From: Candidatus Scalindua sp. | GTDB taxonomy: Bacteria > Planctomycetota > Brocadiia > Brocadiales > Scalinduaceae | Assembly (NCBI GenBank): GCA_021776915.1 | Contig: JAIQZU010000031.1 | Coordinates: 1 to 39,913 of the forward strand | Length of the DNA: 39,913 nucleotides | Direction: 5' to 3' | Shown here: piece after piece, positions 19,705 through 28,413 of the stretch | Position numbering within the stretch: position 1 is the stretch's first letter | Layout of the letters: every line of letters begins with the position of its first letter | The notes under the pieces: generated by a model | What the model was told of the DNA's origin: nothing | What the model saw: only the letters and a program-made list of their open reading frames with translations | The model's database searches: none | Position numbers and translations under genes: made by a program

Positions 19705-20550
19705 GTGATCGACAGGGCATCCGGCGATCGCCCCGAACCTGAGGTGGAGTGCCTCCGTTGCTCGAAGATGACTGGCCTCTCGAGCTTCCCGATTCGCAGG
19801 GACAAACGCCGGACCCCTCCTGAATACAGGTCGGGCGTATGCAGGGATTGCCACGCGGAGATGAACCGCGACGGCACAGCGAAGTGGAAGGCGAAGAATC
19901 CCGGAAAGACCCAGGCCCAGCGAGAGCGGGCGTCAAGAATAAGGTCAGACCGGAGACGGCCCGCTCGTATTGCAAGGCAGGCTGCTAGCCGTGCTCGAGC
20001 CGAGGACCGGTCGATTCGCTTGGCAGCTGAGAAAGAGTTTCGACGGTGGTTCAACACGTTGGCTCCGAGATGGTGGGTGGATGCCTATCGCGCATCTCGC
20101 GCTCGGGAGCACTACAGGAACAACCCCGACATGCAGGTTGAGCGGGTTGGGTCGTACAAGCGTGCGAATCCTGAAAGGGTCCGTACGTGGTCACGGGCTC
20201 GGAGAGATAGAATCCAAGCCCAAGGAAATTTGTCGCCTATCGACTTGGCTGGTCTCCGAATGGCTGCCAAGTCGTGTGCGTATTGCGGGTGCGATCTTCA
20301 TGGCGTTCGCCGAGAGGTGGACCATATGGACGCGCTGTGCCTTGGCGGGCCGAACACCATCGACAACGTGGTCGTCGCCTGCTCTGACTGCAACTTGCGA
20401 AAAGGCAGCCTTACATTTGGAGAGTGGGTGGAGCGAGTTCCCGTGGAGCATCGTGCAAGAGTCCAGCGCGCGTACACAGGCCGAGATGCGGAACGGGTCC
20501 TTCTAGCGCCCCCCGCGCGGCCGGTACAGCAAGGGGCCGCTCTCCTTTAG
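19705..20550 (+). CDS. HNH endonuclease, 281 aa
   Basis: GTG 19705, preceded by GAGGT. An N-terminal zinc-type Cys set (CLRCSK and CRDCHAE) is followed by a long Arg-rich helical region (RERASRIRSDRRRPARIARQ...), then a C-terminal HNH core: CAYCGCDLHG, VDHMDALCLGG with the first His, and NVVVACSDCNLRKG. The layout resembles free-standing HNH homing enzymes. HNH proteins next to terminase genes can also assist cos cleavage. Codon use looks less GC-biased than in neighbours by eye, which fits insertion. Confidence 0.8.
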   Translation: MIDRASGDRPEPEVECLRCSKMTGLSSFPIRRDKRRTPPEYRSGVCRDCHAEMNRDGTAKWKAKNPGKTQAQRERASRIRSDRRRPARIARQAASRARAEDRSIRLAAEKEFRRWFNTLAPRWWVDAYRASRAREHYRNNPDMQVERVGSYKRANPERVRTWSRARRDRIQAQGNLSPIDLAGLRMAAKSCAYCGCDLHGVRREVDHMDALCLGGPNTIDNVVVACSDCNLRKGSLTFGEWVERVPVEHRARVQRAYTGRDAERVLLAPPARPVQQGAALL

Positions 20551-20577
20551 CGAGTGGCCCCGGCTAACCCCTTGCTG
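20527..20577 (+). other. Nested inverted repeats over the HNH stop codon
   Basis: The outer arms CAGCAAGGGG (20527-20536) and CCCCTTGCTG (20568-20577) are perfect complements. The inner arms GGGGCCGCTC (20533-20542) and GAGTGGCCCC (20552-20561) pair with one wobble. They share the GGGG, so the two folds compete. The TAG stop of the HNH gene lies in the inner loop and the small terminase start lies 18 bases beyond. A terminator, RNA switch or packaging-site element are all possible. Confidence 0.5.
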
Positions 20578-20594
20578 TTGTTGAGGTTTCAGCG

Positions 20595-21086
20595 ATGGCG
20601 CATTTGGTCAACAAGGCCGAGCTCGCGGATGTGCTTGGAATCAGCCTCCCGACGCTCAGCAACTGGGTGAAGGGAGGGCTCCCCGTCGTCTCTCGAGGCG
20701 GAAACGGGAGGCCTTGGGAGTTCGACCTAACAGCCTGTGTGGCGTGGGTTCGCAAGCGTGACATCGCCCAGGCGACGTCGGTCTCAGACGATTCGACGAT
20801 GGCCGAGGCCGAGCTTCGACACAAACGAGCGCAAGCGGCCATCCAGGAAATCGAACTCGCTGAGAAGCGGCGCCAGGTCGTCCGCGTCGAGGACGTCTCG
20901 GCGATGGTGGCGGACATGGTCACGTCGGTCCGGCAGCGAATGAGAGGAACCGGCGGGCGACTCGCGCCGAGGCTCGTGGGGGTGGAGGATGCCCGGGTCA
21001 TCCGCGCGACGGTCGAGGAAGACATCGACCAGACGCTCCGCGAGCTCGCAGAGTACGAACCCGAAACTGCTGAAGAGGCCGCCTGA
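20595..21086 (+). CDS. terS: Terminase small subunit, Nu1-like, 163 aa
   Basis: The N-terminal helix-turn-helix (MAHLVNKAELADVLGISLPT, LSNWVKGGLPV, GRPWEFDLTACVAWV) is the Nu1-type DNA-binding domain. A helical arm follows (MAEAELRHKRAQAAIQEIEL) and then the oligomerisation region. In lambda Nu1 this subunit binds the packaging site and recruits the large subunit. Start ATG 20595 is 45 bases after the HNH gene. Its C-terminus overlaps an alternative start of the large subunit frame. Confidence 0.85.
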   Translation: MAHLVNKAELADVLGISLPTLSNWVKGGLPVVSRGGNGRPWEFDLTACVAWVRKRDIAQATSVSDDSTMAEAELRHKRAQAAIQEIELAEKRRQVVRVEDVSAMVADMVTSVRQRMRGTGGRLAPRLVGVEDARVIRATVEEDIDQTLRELAEYEPETAEEAA

Positions 21087-21141
21087 CCGTTTCATCGAAG
21101 GCCGGGATTCCTTCCGGTCGGAACTCCGGCTGGCGGTCCGG

Positions 21142-23040
21142 ATGTTTCAGCCCCCTCCGCAGCTCACTGTCGCGGAATGGGCGGAGCTGAACCGAAAGCT
21201 CTCGAGCAAGACAGCCTCCCCTGGACCGTGGTCGAATCACGTGGCCCCGTACCAGGTGGAGCCGATGAACTGCGGCGCGGATTCAGTCGTCCGCATGCTG
21301 ACGCTGATGTGGGCCGCGCAGACCGGAAAGACAGACGGCGTTCTCGGGAACATCATCGGCTACCACATCGAGCACGATCCGCAGGGATGCATCTTCATGC
21401 ACCCGAATGATCAGGACGCGAGGGATTGGTCGAGGCAGAAGCTGGAGCCGATGATCTCGGAGTCGCCATGCCTGGCAACCCGAGTGGCCCCGCCTCGAGC
21501 GCGAGACAAAAGCAGCACGATTCTCCGAAAGGAATTTCCCGGCGGCTTCATCATGGCCATCGGGTCGAACTCGCCCAAGAATCTCCGCGGTCGATCGGCA
21601 CCGCTCATCTGCGAAGACGAAATCGACGGATATATCCTCGGGCCCGAGGGGGACCCGGGCGAGCTTCTCTGGCGTCGCGCCAACACGTTTCCGAGCCGGC
21701 GGAGGATCCGGACCAGCACGCCCACGCTGAAGGGACACAGCCGAGTCGAGGCTGCGTTCGAGGATTCCGACAAACGTTTCTATTGGGTTCCGTGCCCCGA
21801 TTGTGGGCACTTCCAGAAGCTCGCATGGGCCCAAGTGAAGTGGGACCAGGACGACGACGGCAACCACCTGCCTGCCTCGGCGCGCTACGAGTGCGAGGCC
21901 TGCGGGTTCGAGATCAAGGATCGCCACAAGCCGGACATGCTTCGGCGGGGGAAGTGGATCGCGGAGAAGCCCTTCCAGGGGCACGCCGGGTTCCACCTGA
22001 ACGGCATCTACAGCCCCTGGCTCACGTTCCAGGATCTCGTCGAGAACTTCCTTCGTGCCAAGCACACGCACGACCTGCAGAGCTTCATCAACACCGACCT
22101 GGCCGAGACATGGGAAGAGCCCGGGACTGGTCTGCCCGCAACGGATGTTCAGCAGCGATCCGAATCCTGGGAGCTGGCGGAAGGCGTCGAGGTTCCAGAG
22201 GGCGGCGTTGTTCTGACGATTGGCGTGGACCTGCAAGGTGGCCCGCCGGCGCGCGTTGAATACGAGGTTGTCGCATGGGGACGCGGCGAGGAGTCGTGGT
22301 CAATCCAGTACGGAGTGATCCTCGGAGATCCCGAGAGGGATCCGACCGTTCTTCAGGAGCTGGATGCAGTCCTGACGCGGCCTTGGATGCACCAGCGTGG
22401 CGTCGAACTCTTCATCCGCGCCGCGTGCATCGACAGCGGGTTCGCGGCACAAACGGTCTACGAGTTCTGCAAGCCGAGGCTTCGAAGGCCTACTCGAGAC
22501 GGAAGGCCTCAGTTCGTATTCGCCGTGAAGGGCCGCGCCGAGCCGTTCGGGCAACGCCGGCCGGTCTGGACCGAAAAGCCCGGCAAGACCCGCAAGATGC
22601 CCGGCGTCCTCGTCTGGACGGTAGGCGTAGATGCGGCGAAATCGAAAGTCTATGCGCGGCTTGGAGCGTCTGAGCCGGGCCCTGGATACTGCCATTTCCC
22701 GGAAGGCCGGCCTGACAGCTACTTCGAAGGACTTACAGCCGAACGCGAGGTGGTTCACTACCACAAGGGCCGGCCCTACCGGTCGTGGGAACTCATTCGA
22801 AAGCGGATTGCGAACGAGCCGCTCGACTGTCGGGTGTACTCATACGCCGGGATTGGTGCGCTTCAAGCGAAGCCGTTCCTCCTCTCCCTGGATGCCGAAG
22901 CCGACCGGATTGAGGCCATCGACCCGCGAACCCCAGTGTCGACAAAGGGCGATGGCGATTCTCCGGGGCGAGTAGCGACCAAACCACCGGCCAATTCACG
23001 CCGCGGCCGACGGGTCCGCTCAACGGGGTACACGGGCTGA
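21142..23040 (+). CDS. terL: Terminase large subunit, GpA family
   Basis: I take ATG 21142 (632 residues), 55 bases after terS; related proteins often have a short extra N-terminus and the frame is open upstream, so a non-standard start is possible. Walker A is WAAQTGKT (57-64) and Walker B LICEDEID (155-162). Zinc-ribbon pairs CPDC (218/221) and CEAC (251/254) are typical of GpA terminases. The nuclease domain starts near TIGVDLQGG. The protein cuts and translocates DNA into the prohead; GpA-type enzymes usually cut at cos. Confidence 0.92.
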   Translation: MFQPPPQLTVAEWAELNRKLSSKTASPGPWSNHVAPYQVEPMNCGADSVVRMLTLMWAAQTGKTDGVLGNIIGYHIEHDPQGCIFMHPNDQDARDWSRQKLEPMISESPCLATRVAPPRARDKSSTILRKEFPGGFIMAIGSNSPKNLRGRSAPLICEDEIDGYILGPEGDPGELLWRRANTFPSRRRIRTSTPTLKGHSRVEAAFEDSDKRFYWVPCPDCGHFQKLAWAQVKWDQDDDGNHLPASARYECEACGFEIKDRHKPDMLRRGKWIAEKPFQGHAGFHLNGIYSPWLTFQDLVENFLRAKHTHDLQSFINTDLAETWEEPGTGLPATDVQQRSESWELAEGVEVPEGGVVLTIGVDLQGGPPARVEYEVVAWGRGEESWSIQYGVILGDPERDPTVLQELDAVLTRPWMHQRGVELFIRAACIDSGFAAQTVYEFCKPRLRRPTRDGRPQFVFAVKGRAEPFGQRRPVWTEKPGKTRKMPGVLVWTVGVDAAKSKVYARLGASEPGPGYCHFPEGRPDSYFEGLTAEREVVHYHKGRPYRSWELIRKRIANEPLDCRVYSYAGIGALQAKPFLLSLDAEADRIEAIDPRTPVSTKGDGDSPGRVATKPPANSRRGRRVRSTGYTG

Positions 23041-23261
23041 TGGCGACGCAAACCTACCAGCAGCAGCTCGAGGAGGTACAGGCGGCGATCTCTGCAGTGC
23101 TGATCAGAGGCCAGCGCTACCAGATTGGAGACCGGACCCTGACCAGGGCAGACGTCGGAGACCTTCAGAAGAGGGAGAAATACCTGCGAATCATGGCGGC
23201 GCGTGAGGCGTCTGCCGGATCTGGCGGCATGCGCGTCCGCTACGGGACGCCGGTCTCATGA
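23040..23261 (+). CDS. gpW-like head-tail joining protein, 73 aa
   Basis: ATG 23040 shares a base with the terL stop. TYQQQLEEVQAAISAVLIRG, then RYQIGDRTLTRADVGDLQKR matches the small gpW/DUF6148-type connectors. In lambda, W seals the portal and prepares tail joining, and it lies between terL and portal exactly as here. Confidence 0.8.
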   Translation: MATQTYQQQLEEVQAAISAVLIRGQRYQIGDRTLTRADVGDLQKREKYLRIMAAREASAGSGGMRVRYGTPVS

Positions 23262-24910
23262 GCGCTTCTCCGGTGTCTGGGCCTACGAGAGCAGAGCGGC
23301 TGATGGCCCGGGTAGCACCGAAGGCCGCTGCACGCAGCGCGCTGGTTCGAATGGGGATGGAGTCGCTCTCTTCACTGTTCCAAGGAACTGGCGGGTATCG
23401 AGGCGCCAGCGGATCTCGTCGGGCTCTGCGGCAGTGGCCGACGCTCGCGCGCAGCGCAGACGCCGACACCCTTCCGAATCTCGACACTCTTAGAGCTCGG
23501 TCTCGCGACCTTGTGCGAAACGCTCCCATCGCAGCGGGCGCCCTCAACACCGTCGAGACATCGGTGGTTGGGACGGGCCTGAAGCTTCAGTCCAGCATCG
23601 ACCGAGAGGTCATCGGGCTGAGTATCGAGAAGGCCCGCGAATGGGAGCGCCTAGCCGAGCGAATCTGGCGGGTATGGGTGCGTCAGTGCGACATCACGCG
23701 CCAACAGCCCTTCTCGCACCTCCAAGGAATGATCCTCCGGTCTCAGCTCGAGAGCGGAGACCTCCTGGTCGTGCGGCGGTTCACGCGACGGAAAGGCGAT
23801 CTGCTCTCGACGAAGCTCCAAGTGATCGAGGCAGATCGCGTTTCGACGCCACGCGGGAAAGAGCAGGGAGGCCCGCAAATTTTCGACGGCGTCCAAGTCG
23901 ATTCGCTCGACGTGCCCGTTCGATATTGGGTTCAGAACCAGCATCCTCGCGACGTCGCATTCTTCAGGATGCGGTCCGATGAGTGGGTGTCCATTCCCGC
24001 GTTCTCCAGCCGGACCGGCGAGCGGATGGCCCTTCACGTTTTCGACCGGAACCGACCAGGCCTTCACAGAGGGGTGCCGTACCTGGCGCCGGTCATCGAG
24101 CTCCTCAAGCAGCTAGAGAGATACACCGAGGCCGAGATCGCGGCGGCCGTCATCTCCGCGTTCTTCACGGTGTTCGTGAAGACCGATTCGGAGATCGGTC
24201 TAGCGAACGAACAGACCGCAGGCGGTTCCGTTTCAGCAGATGGAACGGAAGGCGTGGACAGACCAGACGCCGACATCCGTATGGGCGAGGGTGCGATCGT
24301 TGACCTGGCTCCCGGCGAAGACATCCAGACCGCGAACCCATCTCGGCCGAACGCAGCCTTCGATCCTTTCGTTCTCGCTGTCATGCGCCAGGTTGGCGTC
24401 GCGCTCGAGCTGCCCTTCGAGGTCTTGGTCAAACACTTCCAGTCCAGCTACTCCGCATCCCGCGCAGCGATTCTCGAAGCCTGGCGGTTTTTCAGGCGCC
24501 GACGCAACTACCTCGTGATGCAGCTCTGCGACCCCGTATACGAGTGGGTGATTTCGGAGGCCGTGGATCGCGGATTACTCGCAGCGCCCGGGTTTTTCGA
24601 TGATCCGATTGTGCGCCAAGCATGGCTAGGTGCATCATGGACCGGGGATCCCCAGGGACACGTTCAGCCGGTCCAAGAGGTGAAGGCACTTCGGGCCCGG
24701 GTGGACGGGATGCTGATCAGCCCCAGCCAAGCGGTGGCGGAGGATTCTGGCGGTGACTTTGAAATGGTTGCTCGTCAGATCGCTCGTGATCGCGACTTCC
24801 TGACGGATCTTGGACTAGCCACTTCGCCGAAGCTCGAGCAGACGGTGGAACCGAAAGAAACCGGAGCCCCGCCCAAGCGCGGCCAGGATGACCCGGAGGG
24901 CGAGGCTTGA
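23258..24910 (+). CDS. Portal protein, lambda B family
   Basis: ATG 23258 overlaps the gpW stop. Conserved portal blocks include ALNTVETSVVGTGLKLQSSI, ERLAERIWRVWVRQCDITRQ, LLVVRRFTRRKGD, EADRVSTPRGKE and HVFDRNRPGLHRGVPYLAPV. The 550-residue length is near the family norm. The dodecameric portal is the DNA gate at one capsid vertex. Confidence 0.92.
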   Translation: MSASPVSGPTRAERLMARVAPKAAARSALVRMGMESLSSLFQGTGGYRGASGSRRALRQWPTLARSADADTLPNLDTLRARSRDLVRNAPIAAGALNTVETSVVGTGLKLQSSIDREVIGLSIEKAREWERLAERIWRVWVRQCDITRQQPFSHLQGMILRSQLESGDLLVVRRFTRRKGDLLSTKLQVIEADRVSTPRGKEQGGPQIFDGVQVDSLDVPVRYWVQNQHPRDVAFFRMRSDEWVSIPAFSSRTGERMALHVFDRNRPGLHRGVPYLAPVIELLKQLERYTEAEIAAAVISAFFTVFVKTDSEIGLANEQTAGGSVSADGTEGVDRPDADIRMGEGAIVDLAPGEDIQTANPSRPNAAFDPFVLAVMRQVGVALELPFEVLVKHFQSSYSASRAAILEAWRFFRRRRNYLVMQLCDPVYEWVISEAVDRGLLAAPGFFDDPIVRQAWLGASWTGDPQGHVQPVQEVKALRARVDGMLISPSQAVAEDSGGDFEMVARQIARDRDFLTDLGLATSPKLEQTVEPKETGAPPKRGQDDPEGEA

Positions 24911-26226
24911 GGCACGTTCTCAATGGCCCCTGGGCAATCCAGGACGCTGATCTTCGCCGACTTGCCGCCGCCGCCCAGCGTTTTCACTCGGACCCGAAGG
25001 CCTTTGGATTCTTCTTCGATGACGATCCGGAGGAAGCCGAGTCCAATGTGACTTCGGACGGGACCGCCGTCCTACCCGTGGTGGGGCCACTCTTCCGGCG
25101 ATCAGATCGCTTTTCGAAACGCTTCGGAGAGGCAACCTACGACCTTCTGCTCGAAGACGTGAACACAGCGCTCTCCAATCCAGAGGTCGAGCGGATCGTG
25201 CTCGACATCGATAGTCCAGGCGGTGATGCGCTGGGACTCTCGGAACTAGCCAATCGGATCTACGAAGGCCGGCAGGAAAAGGAGATCGTGGCGGTGATTC
25301 GCGCGCTTGGCGCATCCGCCGCGTATTGGATTGCGAGCAGCGCCGATCGAATCTTCATCGCTCCCGAGGGCATTGCCGGCTCGATCGGCAGCGTGATGAG
25401 AATCCTCGATTTCTCCCGCATGATGGAAATGGATGGCGTCGAGGAGATCGAGATCGTCTCCGCGCAGAGCCCAAAGAAGCGACCAGACCCGAAGACTGAC
25501 AGCGGTCGTTTGCAGCTGCAGCAAGAAGTCAACGCGGTTGCGCAGGTTTTTGTCAATGCCGTGGCGAAGAACCGCGGCGTTTCAGTGGATCACGTCTTGG
25601 CCGAGTTCGGCCAGGGCGGAGTTTTCGTAGGCGAGGCGGCAGTTGTCGCTGGGCTTGCGGATGGAGTGGCCACCCTCGACGAGGTGCTGGCCGGAACGGA
25701 AAACCAACAGACCTCGCGCGGCTTGCGAGGAGATCAGGAGGAGCCCATGAATCGGGTTCGAACCGACGAGATCAACGCGAGCTGGCTCGCGGAACACCTT
25801 CCGGAGGTGGCCGAATCCCTCCGCGCCGAAGGCCGCTCCGAGGGCGCGGACGCATTGGAGGCGGCCCGCACGGAAGCTCGCGAAGCGGGAACCACCGCCG
25901 AGCGGGAGCGAGTGGAGGGGATCCGCGCTGCGCTCGAGGGCACCGGACAGGAGGGCCTCTTCGAGGAGCTCGTGGCCGACTCCGAGGCGACGGCGGTAAC
26001 CGCCCACGAGCGGATCACCGCGGCTGTTCGCGAGACGCGCGCCGCGTCGGATGCGGCAGCGGCCGCTCGAATCGCTGCCCGCGAGGATGACGAAGGGGAT
26101 CTTCCGGAGGTCACCCCCAGCAATGGCGACGATCCGACGGCCGAGAATGACTCGGCCCGTCGTGTCGCCAACGTCGTGAGCATGGCCCAGCGAATGGGCA
26201 TTGCTCCGAAGGAGGAGGCCCGATGA
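24907..26226 (+). CDS. S49 prohead protease with C-terminal scaffold, lambda C-like
   Basis: The start is TTG 24907, overlapping the portal stop (TTGA). The protease half has the S49 features LDIDSPGGDALG, catalytic Ser137 in GASAAYW and a candidate general-base Lys190 or 191 in SAQSPKKRPD. The C-terminal region from about 281 to 439 is Ala/Glu-rich and helical, the scaffold part. The fused layout matches lambda C, whose 3' end encodes scaffold Nu3. Confidence 0.9.
   Translation: MRHVLNGPWAIQDADLRRLAAAAQRFHSDPKAFGFFFDDDPEEAESNVTSDGTAVLPVVGPLFRRSDRFSKRFGEATYDLLLEDVNTALSNPEVERIVLDIDSPGGDALGLSELANRIYEGRQEKEIVAVIRALGASAAYWIASSADRIFIAPEGIAGSIGSVMRILDFSRMMEMDGVEEIEIVSAQSPKKRPDPKTDSGRLQLQQEVNAVAQVFVNAVAKNRGVSVDHVLAEFGQGGVFVGEAAVVAGLADGVATLDEVLAGTENQQTSRGLRGDQEEPMNRVRTDEINASWLAEHLPEVAESLRAEGRSEGADALEAARTEAREAGTTAERERVEGIRAALEGTGQEGLFEELVADSEATAVTAHERITAAVRETRAASDAAAAARIAAREDDEGDLPEVTPSNGDDPTAENDSARRVANVVSMAQRMGIAPKEEAR
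25747..26226 (+). CDS. Nested scaffolding protein, in frame within the protease gene (Nu3-like), 159 aa
   Basis: AGGAGGAG (25736-25743) stands 3 bases before ATG 25747, codon 281 of the protease gene, so a separate initiation is very likely. The product (MNRVRTDEINASWLAEHLPE...) is Ala/Glu-rich and helical, suited to a scaffolding role. The same nested arrangement (C/Nu3) exists in lambda. This gene product would assemble with capsid protein and be removed by the protease. Confidence 0.75.
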   Translation: MNRVRTDEINASWLAEHLPEVAESLRAEGRSEGADALEAARTEAREAGTTAERERVEGIRAALEGTGQEGLFEELVADSEATAVTAHERITAAVRETRAASDAAAAARIAAREDDEGDLPEVTPSNGDDPTAENDSARRVANVVSMAQRMGIAPKEEAR

Positions 26227-26600
26227 GCCTCAAGCCCGAATTCACGCAGAACGCCGAGCACGTGCTCGACGAGCTCCTCGTTGGCGGTCCGGTCAAGACG
26301 CGGAGCGTCAACCTCACCGAGAACCAGGCGCAGGGCGCGCTGACGCGCGGGGCAGTCCTGGGCTTCGACGGCACGGACTATGCGCGCGTTCACCAGACCG
26401 GCGCGTTTGGCGCGGCCACGGCCCGGGCGGTCCTCGCCGAGGACGCCGATCCCAGCGGCGGAGACGTTCAGGCGCTCGTTTACGAGGCCGCCGATATCAA
26501 CGAGGACGCGGTCAGCCTGGGTGGCACCGTAACCGCAGACCAGGTCCGTGAGTCCCTTCGGGGTCTCGGAATCTTCCTGAAGAAGCCCGTCTCCCGCTAG
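26223..26600 (+). CDS. Head decoration protein, lambda D-like, 125 aa
   Basis: ATG 26223 overlaps the scaffold stop. VGGPVKTRSVNLTENQAQGA, LTRGAVLGFDGTDYARV, AVLAEDADPSGGDVQALVYE and FLKKPVSR follow the HDPD/gpD fold order. It trimerises on the expanded capsid surface and stabilises it. Confidence 0.88.
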   Translation: MSLKPEFTQNAEHVLDELLVGGPVKTRSVNLTENQAQGALTRGAVLGFDGTDYARVHQTGAFGAATARAVLAEDADPSGGDVQALVYEAADINEDAVSLGGTVTADQVRESLRGLGIFLKKPVSR

Positions 26601-26628
26601 CGCGGGACGGAAAGGAGACCCTGAAGTC

Positions 26629-27654
26629 ATGAATCTCTACAGCACCGACGAACTGGTGGGCGTGGTCGACAGCCTCAAGCGCCCTCAGCGGTTCCTCACG
26701 AATCGGTACTTCCCGAACGTTGTTCGCAGCACGAGCAAGTTCGTGCATGTGGACGTGGAGAAGAAGAAGCGCCGCATGGCCCCCTTCGTTTCTCCTCGGT
26801 CGCAGGGGAAGATCGTCGAGACGGAAGGGTTCCACACGAACACGATCCGCCCGGCGTACTTGAAGCCCAAGAACGCCTACGACCCGGAAAGCGCGATCGA
26901 ATCGCGCGGAATGGGCGAGGGCCTGACGGGTTCGGCCAGCCCGGCCGATCGCGAGGCGGCGTGGGTCGCGAAGACGCTGAACGACCATCTCGACATGCGC
27001 GACCGTCGCCTCGAGTGGATGGCCGCGCAGGCGCTGATCAACGCCCAGGTGACCATCACCGGTGAGGGTTTCGACGCCATTGTGGTCGATTTCCAGCGGG
27101 ACGCCGGACAGTCGGTGGCTCTCGCGGGCGCTGCGCGGTGGGGCGAGGCTGGCGTCGACGAGCTGGCCAGCCTCAAGGCGTGGTCCCTGCAGACGCAGCA
27201 GCTGATTGGTTCGCCGATCACCGAGTGGGTCATGGATCCCGAGGCGTTCGATCTGTTCACCCAAGACGCTCGAGTCCAGAGCCTTCTGGACAACCGGCGT
27301 GGAGGTGGCGATTCGGATCTGTTCCTCGGCCCGGCGGGTTCGGCGGATCCTCAGTTCCAGGGTCGGATCGGCCCCTGGGCGTTCTACACGTACCAGGACT
27401 GGGTCGTCGACCCGATCACCGACGTGGAGTCGCCGCTGCTTCCGGCCAACACCGTCCTCGGCGGCTCGCCGGCGATCATGGGTCGGCAGCACTTCGGAGC
27501 GATCTACGATCGCGCCGCTGGCTATCAGGCCCTCCCGTTCTTCCCGAAGATGTGGGAGATCGAGGATCCCTCGAGCCTCATTCTCATGAGCCAGAGCGCT
27601 CCGCTTCTGGCCCCGTGGCGCCCGGACGCCTCTTTCCGGGCCACGGTCCGGTAG
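26629..27654 (+). CDS. Major capsid protein, lambda E family, 341 aa
   Basis: GGAGA precedes ATG 26629. Key parts are NLYSTDELVGVVDSLKRPQR, FLTNRYFPNVV, VDVEKKKRRMAPFVSPRSQG, AYLKPKNAYDP and the C-terminal IEDPSSLILMSQSAPLLAPW, in the order found in gpE-family capsid proteins. The 341-residue length matches lambda E closely. It uses the HK97 fold and is next to protease, scaffold and decoration genes. Confidence 0.92.
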   Translation: MNLYSTDELVGVVDSLKRPQRFLTNRYFPNVVRSTSKFVHVDVEKKKRRMAPFVSPRSQGKIVETEGFHTNTIRPAYLKPKNAYDPESAIESRGMGEGLTGSASPADREAAWVAKTLNDHLDMRDRRLEWMAAQALINAQVTITGEGFDAIVVDFQRDAGQSVALAGAARWGEAGVDELASLKAWSLQTQQLIGSPITEWVMDPEAFDLFTQDARVQSLLDNRRGGGDSDLFLGPAGSADPQFQGRIGPWAFYTYQDWVVDPITDVESPLLPANTVLGGSPAIMGRQHFGAIYDRAAGYQALPFFPKMWEIEDPSSLILMSQSAPLLAPWRPDASFRATVR

Positions 27655-27666
27655 AGAAGGAAACCG

Positions 27667-28065
27667 ATGCAACTGCAAGCGAAGCAGAAGATCCAACTCG
27701 GGACCAAGCCGGGGTCGACGCGATCCGACGGGAAGAAGATCCCGCCGGAGGTCACCACCGTTCTTCCCGGTGAGTCCTTCGAAGTGGAGGACGGAGAGGG
27801 CGATCGGTTGGTCACCATTGGTGCGGCGGTAGACCCGTCTCAAGCACCCGCGGCCCCGGAATCCTCGGATGACAGCGGCGACGGAGGGGATGAGCGATCG
27901 TCCGCGATCCTCGAAGCCATGATCGGCCTCGACCCCGACGACGGGGACCTTTGGAACCAGGACGGCTCTCCGAAGGTCGCCGCGGTGCGCAACGCCGCGG
28001 AAGACGACACGATCACCCAGGAAGAGGTGAAGTCGATCTGGGGAGAGGGCCTGGAGCGCGAATAG
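27667..28065 (+). CDS. FI/gp35-position connector protein, 132 aa
   Basis: ATG 27667. The first 50 residues form a small beta domain (MQLQAKQKIQLGTKPGSTRS). An acidic Pro/Ser-rich linker follows, then a C-terminal module (ILEAMIGLDPDDGDLWNQDG, SPKVAAVRN, DDTITQEEVKSIW) that recurs in Mu-type phage proteins with a 'xxWTxxGxPxVxA' pattern. Position after the capsid gene is that of lambda FI or Mu gp35. Exact role unknown. Confidence 0.55.
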   Translation: MQLQAKQKIQLGTKPGSTRSDGKKIPPEVTTVLPGESFEVEDGEGDRLVTIGAAVDPSQAPAAPESSDDSGDGGDERSSAILEAMIGLDPDDGDLWNQDGSPKVAAVRNAAEDDTITQEEVKSIWGEGLERE

Positions 28066-28083
28066 CGCGCCAGGTGCCACCGC

Positions 28084-28410
28084 GTGCCGGTCGAGACCCC
28101 GGAAGAGCTCGAGGCGTTCTTCTCGCCAGAGGAGCACGGGGTTCTCGGCACGTTCACCCTCCCGTCGGACCCCACGCAAGACCTACCGGACCCCATCGCT
28201 GGAATCATGACCACCCCTTGGGCCTCGCTTGAGGGGGGAGGGATGGTTCCGGTCAACGGGGAGCAACGGGTCTTTCGGTGCGCGGAGCACCAGGTGCCCG
28301 GCGTGAAACGAGGGTGGTGGATCACGATTGGTGGGGGAAATCCCAGCCAGGTCGTAGACCGGAGGCCCTCGGGAGACGGCGTAGTCGATCTCTACCTCGG
28401 AGATGCATAG
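28084..28410 (+). CDS. Head-tail joining protein, FII-like, 108 aa
   Basis: GTG 28084. Residues containing GVLGTFTLPSDPTQDLPDPI, then FRCAEHQVPGVKRGWWITIG and SGDGVVDLYLGDA fit the phage head-tail attachment (FII) beta-barrel, in which short strands alternate with a long loop. It occupies the FII position after the capsid genes and before the tail terminator. Similarity is moderate. Confidence 0.55.
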   Translation: MPVETPEELEAFFSPEEHGVLGTFTLPSDPTQDLPDPIAGIMTTPWASLEGGGMVPVNGEQRVFRCAEHQVPGVKRGWWITIGGGNPSQVVDRRPSGDGVVDLYLGDA

Positions 28411-28413
28411 GCG

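Noticed and set aside
26512-28179. 555-codon open frame antisense to the decoration and capsid genes
   Set aside because: It is opposite two well-identified structural genes, has no ribosome-binding site or domain, and is very Arg/His-rich as expected for a shadow frame.
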